From Telluria antibiotica (lineage in GTDB: Bacteria > Pseudomonadota > Gammaproteobacteria > Burkholderiales > Burkholderiaceae_D): a stretch of DNA of 64,000 bases. Positions 7,738-16,284 of the stretch are shown piece after piece (positions within the stretch are counted from its first letter, which is position 1; each line of letters starts with the position of its first letter). The position numbers and the translations under genes were made by a program. The notes below the pieces were generated by a model that saw only the letters and a program-made list of their open reading frames with translations, was not told the origin of the DNA and did not search any database. The DNA lies in contig NZ_JAAQOM010000020.1 of assembly GCF_011682055.1 (NCBI RefSeq), positions 62,001-126,000 on the forward strand, read 5' to 3'.

Positions 7738-10626
7738 TTACAGCGTGCGTGCCACTTCCTGAACTTCGAACACTTCCAGGACGTCGCCGACCTGGATGTC
7801 GTTGTAGTTCTTCAGCGACAGACCGCACTCGAGACCGGCGCGCACTTCCTTCGCATCGTCCTTGAAGCGCTTGAGCGAGTCGATCTCGCCCGTCCACACG
7901 ACGATGTTGTTGCGCAGCAGGCGGACCGACGAGGTACGCTTGACGACGCCATCGGTAACGAGGCAGCCCGCGATCGCGCCGACTTTCGACACGAGGATGA
8001 CCTGGCGGATTTCCACCTGGCCCGTGACGTGCTCGCGCTTCTCCGGCGCCAGCATGCCCGACAGTGCCGTCTTGATCTCGTCGATCGCATCGTAAATGAT
8101 GCTGTAGTAACGGATGTCGACGCCGTTCGTCTCCGCCAGCTTGCGCGCCTGGGCGTCGGCACGGGCGTTGAAGCCGATGATGACTGCCTTCGATGCGGTC
8201 GCCAGGTTGACGTCCGATTCCGTGATGCCGCCGACGGCCGCGTGCACGATCTGCACACGCACTTCCGACGTCGACAGCTTCTGCAGCGAACCGACCAGCG
8301 CTTCCTGCGAACCCTGCACGTCCGTCTTGATGATGAGCGGCAGGTTCTTGACTTCGCCTTCCGCCATCTGGTCGAACATGTTTTCCAGCTTCGCCGCCTG
8401 CTGCTTCGCCAGCTTCACGTCGCGGAACTTACCTTGACGGAACAGGGCGATCTCGCGCGCCTTGCGCTCGTCCGCCATGACCATGACTTCCTCGCCGGCG
8501 CTCGGCACTTCGGTCAGGCCCTGGATCTCGACCGGGAACGACGGACCCGCTTCGGTCACCGACTTGCCGTTCTCGTCGAGCATCGCACGGACGCGGCCGA
8601 ACGAGGAACCCGCCAGCACGACGTCGCCGCGCTTCAGGGTACCGGACTGCACGAGGATCGTCGCGACCGGGCCGCGGCCCTTGTCCAGACGGGCTTCGAC
8701 CACCAGACCACGGGCCAGCGACTCCACCGGCGCCTTCAGTTCCAGCACTTCGGCTTGCAGCAGCACTTGCTCCAGCAAGTCGTCGATGCCCTGGCCGGTC
8801 TTGGCCGACACCGGGACGAACGGCGAATCGCCGCCGTATTCTTCCGGCACGACGCCTTCCGCGACCAGTTCCTGCGTGACGCGGTCAGTGTTCGCACCCT
8901 GCTTGTCGATCTTGTTGATCGCCACGACGAGGGGCACGCCGGCCGCTTTCGCGTGGGCGATCGCTTCCTTCGTCTGCGGCATCACCCCGTCGTCCGCCGC
9001 CACCACGAGGATGACGATGTCGGTCGCCTTGGCGCCGCGGGCACGCATGGCGGTGAACGCCTCGTGGCCCGGGGTATCCAGGAAGGTGACCATGCCGCGC
9101 GGGGTGTCCACGTGGTATGCGCCGATGTGCTGCGTGATGCCACCGGCCTCGCCCGCCGCCACTTTCGCACGGCGGATGTAGTCCAGCAGCGACGTTTTAC
9201 CGTGGTCGACGTGACCCATGACGGTGACGACCGGTGCACGCGGCTTCGCTTCGAATTCGTGGTGCTCGCCGTGGTCGGCCAGCAGCGCTTCCGGATCGTC
9301 CTCGGCGGCGGCGAAGGCCTTGTGGCCCATCTCTTCCACCACGATCATCGCGGTTTCCTGGTCCAGCACCTGGTTGATGGTGCACATCTGGCCCAGTTTC
9401 ATCAGCTGCTTGATGACTTCCGATGCCTTGACGGCCATCTTGTGCGCCAGTTCGGCCACGGTGATGGTCTCCGGCACGTAGACATCCTTGACGATGGCTT
9501 CGGTCGGGGCCTGGAAATTCGATTCGCGATCGTCGTGGCCGCCACGACGGCCGCCACGGCCGCCGCCCGCACGCCAGCCGTCACGGCCCGTCGGTGCCGC
9601 GTTGCCGCGACCCTTCATGCCGCCGCCCGGGGCGCCGCGCTTCTTGTCGTCGGACCAGGTCGAGGCCACGTTGGCCGACTTGATCGACTTCTTGTCGCCC
9701 GGCTTGGCACGCGCACCGGTCGCATCGGCCGGCTTCGCGTCGCCCGGCTTGGCCGTCGTCGCGGGCTTGTGCAGCGTGCTCGGCTCGGCGGCCTTCGGCT
9801 TCGCAGCCGGCACCACTTCCGGCGCCTTGATCACGCGGCGCGGCTGGGCCATCATGGCCTTGATCTGCGCGACTTCGTCGGCGACTGCCTTGCGCGCGCG
9901 CTCGGTGGCGGCGGAACGCTCGGCGGCTTCCTTGGCGGCTTCGTCGGCCTTGCGCTTGGACTCCTCGGCAGCTGCCTTCTTGGCTTCGTCGGCCGCGGCG
10001 CGCTTGGCTTCCTCGGCGGCGCTGGCGGCACCCGCCGATGCCTGGACGGACGCAGCCGCCTTTTCCGCTGCCGCTTCCGCAGCTTCGGCCGCTTCACGCT
10101 TGGCACGTTCTTCAGCGTCGCGCTTGGCTTGTTCCTCGGCCACCTTGGCCAGCTCGGCCTTCTCGGATTCGAGCTTGGCCAGGCGTTCCTGCTTCTCGCG
10201 CAGTTCCGCTTCCTGGCGCGCGATCAGCTCGGCCTGGCGGCGCGCGTCTTCGTCGCGGCGCGCCTGCTCGGCGGCGTCGACGACGGGCGACTGCTGGGCA
10301 GCCGCTTTCGGCGTGACGAGGTCGTCACGCTGCACGAAGGTGCGCTTCTTGCGCACTTCGACCTGGATCGTGCGCGATTTGCCGCTTGCGTCAGCCTGCT
10401 TGATCTCGGAGGTTTCCTTGCGGGTCACCGTGATCTTCTTCTTTTCGCCCGATTCGGCGGCACCGTGGGTACGGCGCAGATGGTTCAGCAGCTTATCCTT
10501 ATCATCCTTGGACAAGGGATCTGACGTCGAACTTTTCTCGACGCCGGCAGAACGCAGCTGCGTCAGCAGCAAATCTGCAGGCATCTTCAGTTCGGTGGCA
10601 AATTGGGCTACGTTGTTACTCGCCAT
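7738..10626 (-). CDS. infB: Translation initiation factor IF-2, 962 aa
   Basis: The GTPase that brings fMet-tRNA to the 30S complex. Residues 1-60 hold an IF2_N helical domain. Residues 110-270 are a long Ala/Glu/Lys/Arg-rich charged helix, 300-365 are Gly/Arg-rich linker, and a second IF2_N domain lies near 375-430. The G domain starts at about 465, with GHVDHGKT at 471-478, then DTPGHEAFTAMRARG and NKID, and domains II-IV follow to the end EVFEVQEVARTL. The AGAGGA ribosome site lies five bases upstream of the ATG. It follows nusA after a 99-base gap that contains a strong hairpin. Confidence 0.96.
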   Translation of the reverse strand: MASNNVAQFATELKMPADLLLTQLRSAGVEKSSTSDPLSKDDKDKLLNHLRRTHGAAESGEKKKITVTRKETSEIKQADASGKSRTIQVEVRKKRTFVQRDDLVTPKAAAQQSPVVDAAEQARRDEDARRQAELIARQEAELREKQERLAKLESEKAELAKVAEEQAKRDAEERAKREAAEAAEAAAEKAAASVQASAGAASAAEEAKRAAADEAKKAAAEESKRKADEAAKEAAERSAATERARKAVADEVAQIKAMMAQPRRVIKAPEVVPAAKPKAAEPSTLHKPATTAKPGDAKPADATGARAKPGDKKSIKSANVASTWSDDKKRGAPGGGMKGRGNAAPTGRDGWRAGGGRGGRRGGHDDRESNFQAPTEAIVKDVYVPETITVAELAHKMAVKASEVIKQLMKLGQMCTINQVLDQETAMIVVEEMGHKAFAAAEDDPEALLADHGEHHEFEAKPRAPVVTVMGHVDHGKTSLLDYIRRAKVAAGEAGGITQHIGAYHVDTPRGMVTFLDTPGHEAFTAMRARGAKATDIVILVVAADDGVMPQTKEAIAHAKAAGVPLVVAINKIDKQGANTDRVTQELVAEGVVPEEYGGDSPFVPVSAKTGQGIDDLLEQVLLQAEVLELKAPVESLARGLVVEARLDKGRGPVATILVQSGTLKRGDVVLAGSSFGRVRAMLDENGKSVTEAGPSFPVEIQGLTEVPSAGEEVMVMADERKAREIALFRQGKFRDVKLAKQQAAKLENMFDQMAEGEVKNLPLIIKTDVQGSQEALVGSLQKLSTSEVRVQIVHAAVGGITESDVNLATASKAVIIGFNARADAQARKLAETNGVDIRYYSIIYDAIDEIKTALSGMLAPEKREHVTGQVEIRQVILVSKVGAIAGCLVTDGVVKRTSSVRLLRNNIVVWTGEIDSLKRFKDDAKEVRAGLECGLSLKNYNDIQVGDVLEVFEVQEVARTL

Positions 10627-10684
10627 TCAGTCCTCTTTTCTATGTGTCGCGAGATGATAAAGAATTTTGCTTGCTTAAGAAAGC

Positions 10685-10719
10685 GCGAAGACCGGATGCC
10701 ATGTCGCTCCGGTCTTCGC
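10685..10719. other. Perfect 12-bp hairpin between nusA and infB
   Basis: GCGAAGACCGGA (10685-10696) pairs perfectly with TCCGGTCTTCGC (10708-10719), with an 11-base loop. Minus-strand sequence after it (GCTTTCTTAAG) is only mildly T-rich, so it could be a leaky terminator, an RNase processing site or a stabiliser that sets the nusA:infB ratio. Confidence 0.5.
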
Positions 10720-10725
10720 TCCGTC

Positions 10726-12291
10726 TTATGCCTTGGCCGTTTCTACCTGGCCCCAGGCTTTCGCCTGCAGGGCCTTGGCCCGGTCGTCGTACTTGGCGTC
10801 GACCAGTTTCATCTCATCGTCGGTCACATCATTAAATTCATTCTTGATCAGTTCACGGGCACGGTCGGTCGGCAGCGCCAGGATGGCGGCAAACTCGTCG
10901 TACGCCAGACCCGCGAATTGCTCCAGGGTCTTGATGCCGGCGAGGCCCAGCTTGCCCGCCGTGGTACGGTCCATGCCGTCCAGGTTGGCCAGCGCCTCTT
11001 CCATGCCCTCGAGGCCTTCCTCGGAAGCGATCGCCTCGGTCACCAGCGCGTCGCGTGCGCGGGTACGCAGTTCGTTGACGGTGTCTTCGTCGAACGATTC
11101 GATCTCCAGCATTTCCGAGATGGGCACGTACGCGACTTCTTCAAGGCTCGAGAAACCTTCCTCGACCAGGATGTTCGCCACTTCCTCGTCCACGTCCAGC
11201 TTTGCCATGAACAGCGCGCGCACGGCAGCCGTTTCCTGCTCGGCCTTGTTGGCGGACTCTTCGGCGGTCATGATGTTGATCTTCCAGCCGGTCAGCTCGG
11301 ACGCCAGGCGTACGTTCTGGCCGGAACGGCCGATCGCGATCGCGAGGTTTTCCTCGTCGACGACGACGTCCATCGCGTGCTTCTCTTCATCCACCATGAT
11401 CGACGACACGTTGGCCGGGGCCAGCGCGCCGATCACGAACTGCGCCGGATCTTCCGACCACAGCACGATGTCCACGCGCTCGCCGCCCAGCTCGCCAGTC
11501 ACGGCCTGCACGCGCGAACCGCGCATGCCGACGCAGGTGCCGATCGGGTCGATGCGCTTGTCCGAGGTAAAGACAGCGATCTTCGCGCGCACGCCCGGGT
11601 CGCGGGCGGCCGACTTGATCTGCAGGAGGCCCTGCTCGATCTCGGGTACTTCGAGTTCGAACAGCTTCATGATGAATTCCGGTGCCGTGCGCGACAGGAT
11701 CACCTGCGGGCCGCGCATATTGCGGTCGACGCGCAGGATGTAGGCGCGGACGCGGTCGCCGATGCGCAGGTTTTCCTTCGGGATCATCTGGTCGCGCGGC
11801 AGGCGCGCCTCGATCTTGCCCGATTCGACGATCGCATCGCCGCGCTCCATGCGCTTGATGGTGCCGGTGACGAGGGCGTCGCCGCGCTCCAGGAAGTCCT
11901 GCAGGATCTGCTCGCGCTCGGCATCGCGCACGCGCTGCAGCACGACCTGCTTGGTGTCCTGCGCGAAGCGGCGGCCGAACTCGACCGACTCGATCGGCTC
12001 TTCGATGTATTCGTCGACTTCGATGTCCGGGATCTGCTCTTTCGCTTCGAAGTGCAGGATTTCCTGGTCGGGAAGCTGCAGGCCCGCTTCGTCCGGCACG
12101 ACGTGCCAGCGGCGGAACGTTTCGAATTCGCCAGTGTCGCGGTCGATGGACACGCGAATGTCGACCTCGCCTTCGTAGCGCTTTTTCGTTGCTTGCGCCA
12201 GGGCGAACTCGAGCGCCCCGAAGACCACTTCCTTATCGACGTTCTTTTCGCGCGCGAGCGCATCAACCAGTAACAAAATTTCGCGACTCAT
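10726..12291 (-). CDS. nusA: Transcription termination/antitermination factor NusA, 521 aa
   Basis: An RNA polymerase-binding elongation factor that modulates pausing, intrinsic termination and antitermination. Domains in order: N-terminal NusA_N (about 1-125), S1 (about 130-200, GDALVTGTIKRME), two KH domains (about 200-345, including IGTCVGMRGSRVQAVTGELG and ENLAIAIGRSGQNVRLASEL), then two acidic C-terminal repeats (about 365-500) as in E. coli-type NusA. The length is normal. The ATG overlaps the rimP stop by four bases (ATGA). Family knowledge (NusA autoregulation in E. coli) makes the leader terminator upstream of rimP of interest. Confidence 0.96.
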   Translation of the reverse strand: MSREILLLVDALAREKNVDKEVVFGALEFALAQATKKRYEGEVDIRVSIDRDTGEFETFRRWHVVPDEAGLQLPDQEILHFEAKEQIPDIEVDEYIEEPIESVEFGRRFAQDTKQVVLQRVRDAEREQILQDFLERGDALVTGTIKRMERGDAIVESGKIEARLPRDQMIPKENLRIGDRVRAYILRVDRNMRGPQVILSRTAPEFIMKLFELEVPEIEQGLLQIKSAARDPGVRAKIAVFTSDKRIDPIGTCVGMRGSRVQAVTGELGGERVDIVLWSEDPAQFVIGALAPANVSSIMVDEEKHAMDVVVDEENLAIAIGRSGQNVRLASELTGWKINIMTAEESANKAEQETAAVRALFMAKLDVDEEVANILVEEGFSSLEEVAYVPISEMLEIESFDEDTVNELRTRARDALVTEAIASEEGLEGMEEALANLDGMDRTTAGKLGLAGIKTLEQFAGLAYDEFAAILALPTDRARELIKNEFNDVTDDEMKLVDAKYDDRAKALQAKAWGQVETAKA

Positions 12292-12776
12292 GCTTTGCGA
12301 CTCCTAAAATCCACCTTTGGCACGAGGCGTGCCTTGTCCAGTTCGGCCAGCGTAAATTCCAGCAACGCCGGTCCGTCCTTGCTTTCAAATTCCAACCCGA
12401 TCGTCTCGCCTTGCGGTGCATGCAGGATGCCCGTATAGGTCTTGCGGTTCGCGGTGCCGGGCATCGCGACGCGCAGCTTGACCGTGCATTCGCTGCCGGC
12501 AAAGCGTTCGAAGTCGGCCAGGGTGCGCACCGGACGGTCCAGTCCGGGCGACGACACTTCCAGGCGCTCGTAGTCGACGTTTTCGACCGTCAACACGTGC
12601 GACAGCTGGTGGCTCACCGTGGCGCAATCCTCGACCGAGATCGGTCCCTTTTCGTCCGCCACTGCCGCCGGGAAGTCGATAAACACGCGCAGGATGCCTC
12701 GCTCCGCTCGCTCGATATCAACGAGTTCGTAGCCCAGTCCACTGACTGTCTTGGCAATCAAATCAAACAACTGCAC
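12288..12776 (-). CDS. rimP: Ribosome maturation factor RimP, 162 aa
   Basis: A 30S maturation factor and first gene of the nusA-infB operon. Motifs are TVSGLGYELVDIERAERGILRVFIDFP and the conserved CATVSHQLSHVLTVE followed by YERLEVSSPGLDRPVRTLADF. The start is chosen as GTG at 12776 (VQLFDLIAK), because GGAG lies six bases before it. An in-frame GTG four codons earlier (12788) has no such site; either gives a normal-length protein. The stop overlaps the nusA start (ATGA). The leader holds a promoter and a terminator (separate entries). Confidence 0.92.
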   Translation of the reverse strand: MQLFDLIAKTVSGLGYELVDIERAERGILRVFIDFPAAVADEKGPISVEDCATVSHQLSHVLTVENVDYERLEVSSPGLDRPVRTLADFERFAGSECTVKLRVAMPGTANRKTYTGILHAPQGETIGLEFESKDGPALLEFTLAELDKARLVPKVDFRSRKA

Positions 12777-12820
12777 AGGTTTCTCCACGGTCCGGTGCCG
12801 GACCCTTAAAACGTTTCAAC

Positions 12821-12850
12821 AAAAAAAAAATGGGCAACTGCCCATCTTTT
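12821..12850 (-). terminator. Intrinsic terminator in the rimP operon leader
   Basis: On the minus strand AUGGGC-AGUU-GCCCAU is followed by ten T residues. It lies about 44 bases upstream of the rimP start and about 60 bases downstream of the candidate start site set by the promoter at 12913-12941. It may therefore be an attenuator of rimP-nusA-infB, or the distal terminator of rluB, whose stop is 280 bases upstream. A further leader stem (TTCCCAA with TTGGGAA, 12856-12892) could compete with it. Confidence 0.8.
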
Positions 12851-12912
12851 GTATTCCCAACAGGAGCTTGTTCGCCAAAACAACATTGGGAAGCACTCGG
12901 GTTAGGACACGC

Positions 12913-12941
12913 ATTATAACCCGATACAGGGTCGGCCGCAA
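12913..12941 (-). promoter_or_regulatory. Sigma-70 promoter candidate for rimP-nusA-infB
   Basis: The minus strand carries a perfect TATAAT (12918-12913) and TTGCGG 17 bases upstream (12941-12936). The predicted start is near 12906, 130 bases before the rimP GTG and upstream of the leader terminator. Confidence 0.6.
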
Positions 12942-13048
12942 TCGCCGCACTGCAAAATGAACAGCCATGCAACAGTCTACTCTTTTGGTCAAGGCAGCGC
13001 TGCTGACGCCCCATTTTCGCGCGGCATGAAGCGACTGCGCACACGTTT

Positions 13049-13110
13049 GGTGGGCTCGGGGAGCCCACCCTACGATGGCGTAAGCGTAGGGCAGGCACCC
13101 CGTGCCCGCC
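13049..13110. repeat. REP-like inverted pair (CTAC...GTAG) 1
   Basis: GGTGGGC-TCGGG-GAGCCCACC followed by CTAC (13049-13073), a 12-base spacer, then GTAG followed by the imperfect palindrome GGCAGGCACCCCGTGCCCGCC (13086-13110 region). The GTAG tetranucleotide next to a palindrome is the hallmark of REP sequences mobilised by RAYT transposases. Copies occur at 33475, 51627 and 62284 in this window. Confidence 0.75.
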
Positions 13111-13132
13111 ATGCCGACGTGATACGTGTCGC

Positions 13133-15190
13133 TTAACCGCGGCGGCCGCGGCGCGGCATGCCGTGGTCGCTCACGCGCGGCCCCTGGCCACGGCGGGTCT
13201 GGCCGCCGCCGAAGCCGAACGTCGTCTGCAGCGGGTCCGGCTGGCGCGGGCCCTTGTTGCTCCTGCCCTGGCCTTGACCTTGGCCTTGACCTTGGCCTTG
13301 ACCGCCGCCGCTGCGCCCCTGGCCGGCGCCGCGCGCCTGGCCGGACGATCCGCCGCGACCACCCTGGCCGCCACGTCCGCCGAGGATGCCCGCCTCTTCG
13401 CGGCCTGCGCCGACGCGCACGACGGGCGGGCCGAACGGATCCACGTTGCGGTTGGCGTCGGTGCGGTCGATGCGGTTGCCGTTCGAACGGTTCGCATCGT
13501 TGCCGCGCTCCTTGCCGCCACCCTGGCCCTTGCCCGGCCCTTTGCCGCCGGCCGGAGCGCCCTTGCCCTGGCCGCCACCCTTCTTCTCGACGCCGAACGC
13601 GTCGAGGAAGCGGCGCACGTCGTTTTCTTCCAGCTCTTCCCAGCGGCCGCGCTTCAGGCCCGACGGCAGGGTCATGGCGCCGTAGCGGGTACGGATGAGG
13701 CGCGACACGGTCAGGCCGACGGCCTCGAACATCCGGCGCACCTCGCGGTTGCGGCCTTCGCCGATGACGACGCGGTACCAGCGGTTCACGCCCTCGCCGC
13801 CGCCATCCACGATCTTCGTGAACGACGCGGTGCCGTCATCGAGTTCCACGCCGGCCAGCAGCTTCTGGCGCATGCCCTCTTCCAGCTCACCCAGCGTGCG
13901 CACGGCGTATTCGCGGTCGATGTTGTAGCGCGGGTGCATCAGGCGGTTCGCCAGGTCGCCGGAATTCGTGAACAGCAGCAGGCCCTCGGTATTGAAGTCG
14001 AGGCGGCCGACGGCCAGCCATTTGCCGGTCTTCATCGTCGGCAGGCGGTCGAACACGGACGGACGGCCTTCCGGATCGTCCGCGCTGACGATCTCGCCGG
14101 CCGGCTTGTGGTACACGAGCACGCGCGGCGGCTTGTTGGACACGCGGCGCTGCAGCAGCTTGCCGTTGATGCGCACGGCGTCGGTCGGCAGGATGCGCTG
14201 GCCGATGTGCGCCGGTTCGCCGTTGACCGACACGCGGCCCGCGATGATCAGTTCTTCCATGTCGCGGCGCGAACCGAGACCCGCCTCCGCCAGCACCTTG
14301 TGCAGCTTCGGCGCGTCGTCGTCGGCCGTCAGGTCGCGGCGTGCCTTGGCCGGCTGGGCCTGCCCGCGGCCGCCCTCGTTCGCGTCGAACGCGTCCGACG
14401 TGACGAACGAGAACACGTCATCCGCGTCGTTGCCCTTGCCGCCCTTGGCCGGCTTGGCATTGTTCTTCGCGTTCCTGTTCTTGCCCTGTTGCTGGCCGGC
14501 CGCCTGTGCGCCGCCCTGCTGCTGCCCGCCTTGCTGGCCGCCTTGCGCCTGCTGGCCGCGCTGCGGGCCTTTCTTCTTCTGCTGCTTGCCGCCGCGCTGG
14601 TCGCGGCGCTGCTCGTTGCGGCCCGCTTCAGGCGCCGCGGCGCCGGCCACGGCGGGTGCGTCAGCGGCGCCGACATCGGCGTCGGCGCGCGCCGGCTGGC
14701 GGGCGTCGCGCTGCTGGCGCTGTTCACGCATCTGGCGCGGGCCGCGCGGCTTGCGCTGGTTGCCGGCGTCGTCGCCCGCGGAAGCGGATGCGGCGGCCGC
14801 AGGTGCAGCGGGCGCGGATGCGACGGGCGCAGGTGCTGCCGCGGACGGCGCCGGTGCCGGTGCCGGTGCCGGTGCCGGCGCGGACTCGGCGGCTGCGGGT
14901 GCCGCGTCCACGACCTTGCGCGCGCGCGGCTTGCGCGCCGCCGGTGCGGCAGCCGGCTCGGCTGCGGCTGCGGCTGCGGTGCCGCTCTCCGCGCCGTCGG
15001 CGGCCTCGGCCGCTTTCTGGGCGGCCGTCTTGCGCGTGCGCTTGGGTTTCGCTGCGGCGTCCGGCTGCGCGCCCTCGGGGGCGGCGGGCGCCACCTCCGC
15101 CTTGGGCTTCGTGCGGCGCTTCGGCTTGGCGGCCGCCTCCTGTCCTGCCTCGGCAGGGATCGTCTCGTTCATGTCAGTTGGATTCATCAT
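13133..15190 (-). CDS. rluB: 23S rRNA pseudouridine synthase RluB-type with long disordered ends, 685 aa
   Basis: Makes pseudouridine in 23S rRNA (2605 for RluB). The S4 RNA-binding domain is at about 295-345 (KLHKVLAEAGLGSRRDMEEL). The RsuA-type catalytic domain follows at about 355-530, with GRLDFNTEGLLLFTNSG, catalytic D398, and PRYNIDREYAVR. What is unusual is the flanks: about 290 N-terminal residues of Ala/Pro/Lys (with an AP-dipeptide run) and Gln/Gly/Arg-rich sequence, and about 140 C-terminal residues rich in Gly/Gln/Arg including a (GQ)n run from a 12-base DNA repeat. Typical family members are 250-350 residues. Start: two adjacent ATGs at 15190 and 15187, and a third at 15172, cannot be separated. 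It lies 33 bases after scpB. Confidence 0.9.
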   Translation of the reverse strand: MMNPTDMNETIPAEAGQEAAAKPKRRTKPKAEVAPAAPEGAQPDAAAKPKRTRKTAAQKAAEAADGAESGTAAAAAAEPAAAPAARKPRARKVVDAAPAAAESAPAPAPAPAPAPSAAAPAPVASAPAAPAAAASASAGDDAGNQRKPRGPRQMREQRQQRDARQPARADADVGAADAPAVAGAAAPEAGRNEQRRDQRGGKQQKKKGPQRGQQAQGGQQGGQQQGGAQAAGQQQGKNRNAKNNAKPAKGGKGNDADDVFSFVTSDAFDANEGGRGQAQPAKARRDLTADDDAPKLHKVLAEAGLGSRRDMEELIIAGRVSVNGEPAHIGQRILPTDAVRINGKLLQRRVSNKPPRVLVYHKPAGEIVSADDPEGRPSVFDRLPTMKTGKWLAVGRLDFNTEGLLLFTNSGDLANRLMHPRYNIDREYAVRTLGELEEGMRQKLLAGVELDDGTASFTKIVDGGGEGVNRWYRVVIGEGRNREVRRMFEAVGLTVSRLIRTRYGAMTLPSGLKRGRWEELEENDVRRFLDAFGVEKKGGGQGKGAPAGGKGPGKGQGGGKERGNDANRSNGNRIDRTDANRNVDPFGPPVVRVGAGREEAGILGGRGGQGGRGGSSGQARGAGQGRSGGGQGQGQGQGQGQGRSNKGPRQPDPLQTTFGFGGGQTRRGQGPRVSDHGMPRRGRRG

Positions 15191-15223
15191 TCGTTTCTTG
15201 GTTTTGCTGACCTGGCGCGACGA

Positions 15224-15880
15224 TCAGTCGTTGGACGCGAGCGCTTGGTCGTGTATCGGGACTTCAACGGGTGAAGTGTCGTCAAATTGTTGCAGCGCCG
15301 CTTCCAGCGCCTCCAGGCTGCGCCCGGCGCCGATGTCGGCCACCTGCTGCAGCGGCGGTAGCTGGGACAACGCGGCGAGCCCCAGGTCGTCGAGGAACTG
15401 CTTGGTCGTGCCCAGCAGCGCCGGCCGCCCGGGCACTTCGCGGTGGCCCACCACATCGATCCAGCCGCGGTCTTCCAGCATCTTGATCGTCTGCGAATTC
15501 ACGGCCACGCCGCGGATTTCCTCGATGTCGCCGCGCGTCACCGGCTGGCGGTAGGCGATGATCGCCAGCGTTTCCAGCGTGGCCCGCGAGTATTTCGGCG
15601 GCTTTTCCGGCGCGATGCGGTCCAGGTAAGGCTTCATTTCAGGGCGGCTCTGGAAGCGCCAACCCGATGCCAGGCTGACGATCTCGATGCCGCGATCCTG
15701 CCAATCCTGGCGCAATTCCTCGAGCAGGATCTTGATCGTATCCGACCCGACGCCGGCGCCGATCGGCTGGCCGTTCCTGTCCACGTCGACGAACAGCTTC
15801 TTCATGGCGTGGATCGTCATCGGCTCGCGCGCGCACAGCAAGGCGGTCTCGAGGACCTTCTTGGCCTCATCATTGTTCAT
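15224..15880 (-). CDS. scpB: Segregation and condensation protein ScpB, 218 aa
   Basis: The kleisin-associated winged-helix subunit of the bacterial SMC-ScpAB condensin. Family segments are VLETALLCAREPMTIHAMKKLF at the start, GIEIVSLASGWRFQSRPEMKPYLDR, KYSRATLETLAIIAYRQPVTRGDIEEIRGVAVNSQTIKMLEDRGWIDVVG and GTTKQFLDDLGL. The length is normal. It precedes rluB by 33 bases, an association that is very common across bacteria (scpA-scpB-rluB); no scpA is visible in the 400 bases upstream, so it is either elsewhere or lost from this locus. Confidence 0.93.
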   Translation of the reverse strand: MNNDEAKKVLETALLCAREPMTIHAMKKLFVDVDRNGQPIGAGVGSDTIKILLEELRQDWQDRGIEIVSLASGWRFQSRPEMKPYLDRIAPEKPPKYSRATLETLAIIAYRQPVTRGDIEEIRGVAVNSQTIKMLEDRGWIDVVGHREVPGRPALLGTTKQFLDDLGLAALSQLPPLQQVADIGAGRSLEALEAALQQFDDTSPVEVPIHDQALASND

Positions 15881-16284
15881 AACGATGTCGTCAGCGGAGT
15901 GAGCAACTCTGGATGCTAAGAACCATCAAACATAACCCGTTCAACGCGGCTGGCCACTGGCCGCCTGGCTGAGACTCACGCTTTGAAACGGGGTTCCATC
16001 GCCCGGCTTGGCACACCGGGCGGGATACCGCGGGGATTTGCATCCCGGCACGGGGCGGCCCACCGGCAAGTGGACCGCGAACGGTCGAATTTCAAAGAAA
16101 CGGGGCTGCCGGCACCATCGGGAGACTGGGCTCTGGAGGCGAGGCTCCTGGCGCGCTGGGCTAAGCGAACGACATCGTTTCTTCCAACTGGCTGCCATTG
16201 TACCCGATAAAACCGGGAAAAGAACATTGCCATGCGAAGGAACGCGGCGGCGACGGGCTCTAGCCCCGCCGCGGCCGGCAAAAA
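15881..16284. other. Intergenic region scpB-glk, no gene recognised
   Basis: Four hundred bases with several small hairpins, such as GCCCGG (16001-16006) with CCGGGC (16016-16021) and a GCGGCG-GGGC stem near 16245-16270 just after glk. Open frames here have no family resemblance. It does not match the signatures of tmRNA, 4.5S RNA or tRNA that I could check by eye. A structured non-coding RNA is possible but unsupported. Confidence 0.4.

Larger units (their letters stand above)
12777..13132. other. Intergenic region rluB-rimP
   Basis: Holds, on the minus strand in transcript order, the 3' flank of rluB, a REP-like inverted pair (13049-13110), the promoter at 12913-12941, and the leader terminator at 12821-12850. 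No protein-coding frame here is supported. Confidence 0.7.

Noticed and set aside
7636..10524. 962-residue plus-strand frame opposite infB
   Set aside because: Antisense shadow of infB; no family features.
15881..16284. Structured RNA gene between glk and scpB
   Set aside because: Several hairpins exist but no match to tRNA, tmRNA, 4.5S or 6S signatures by eye; left as undefined intergenic DNA.
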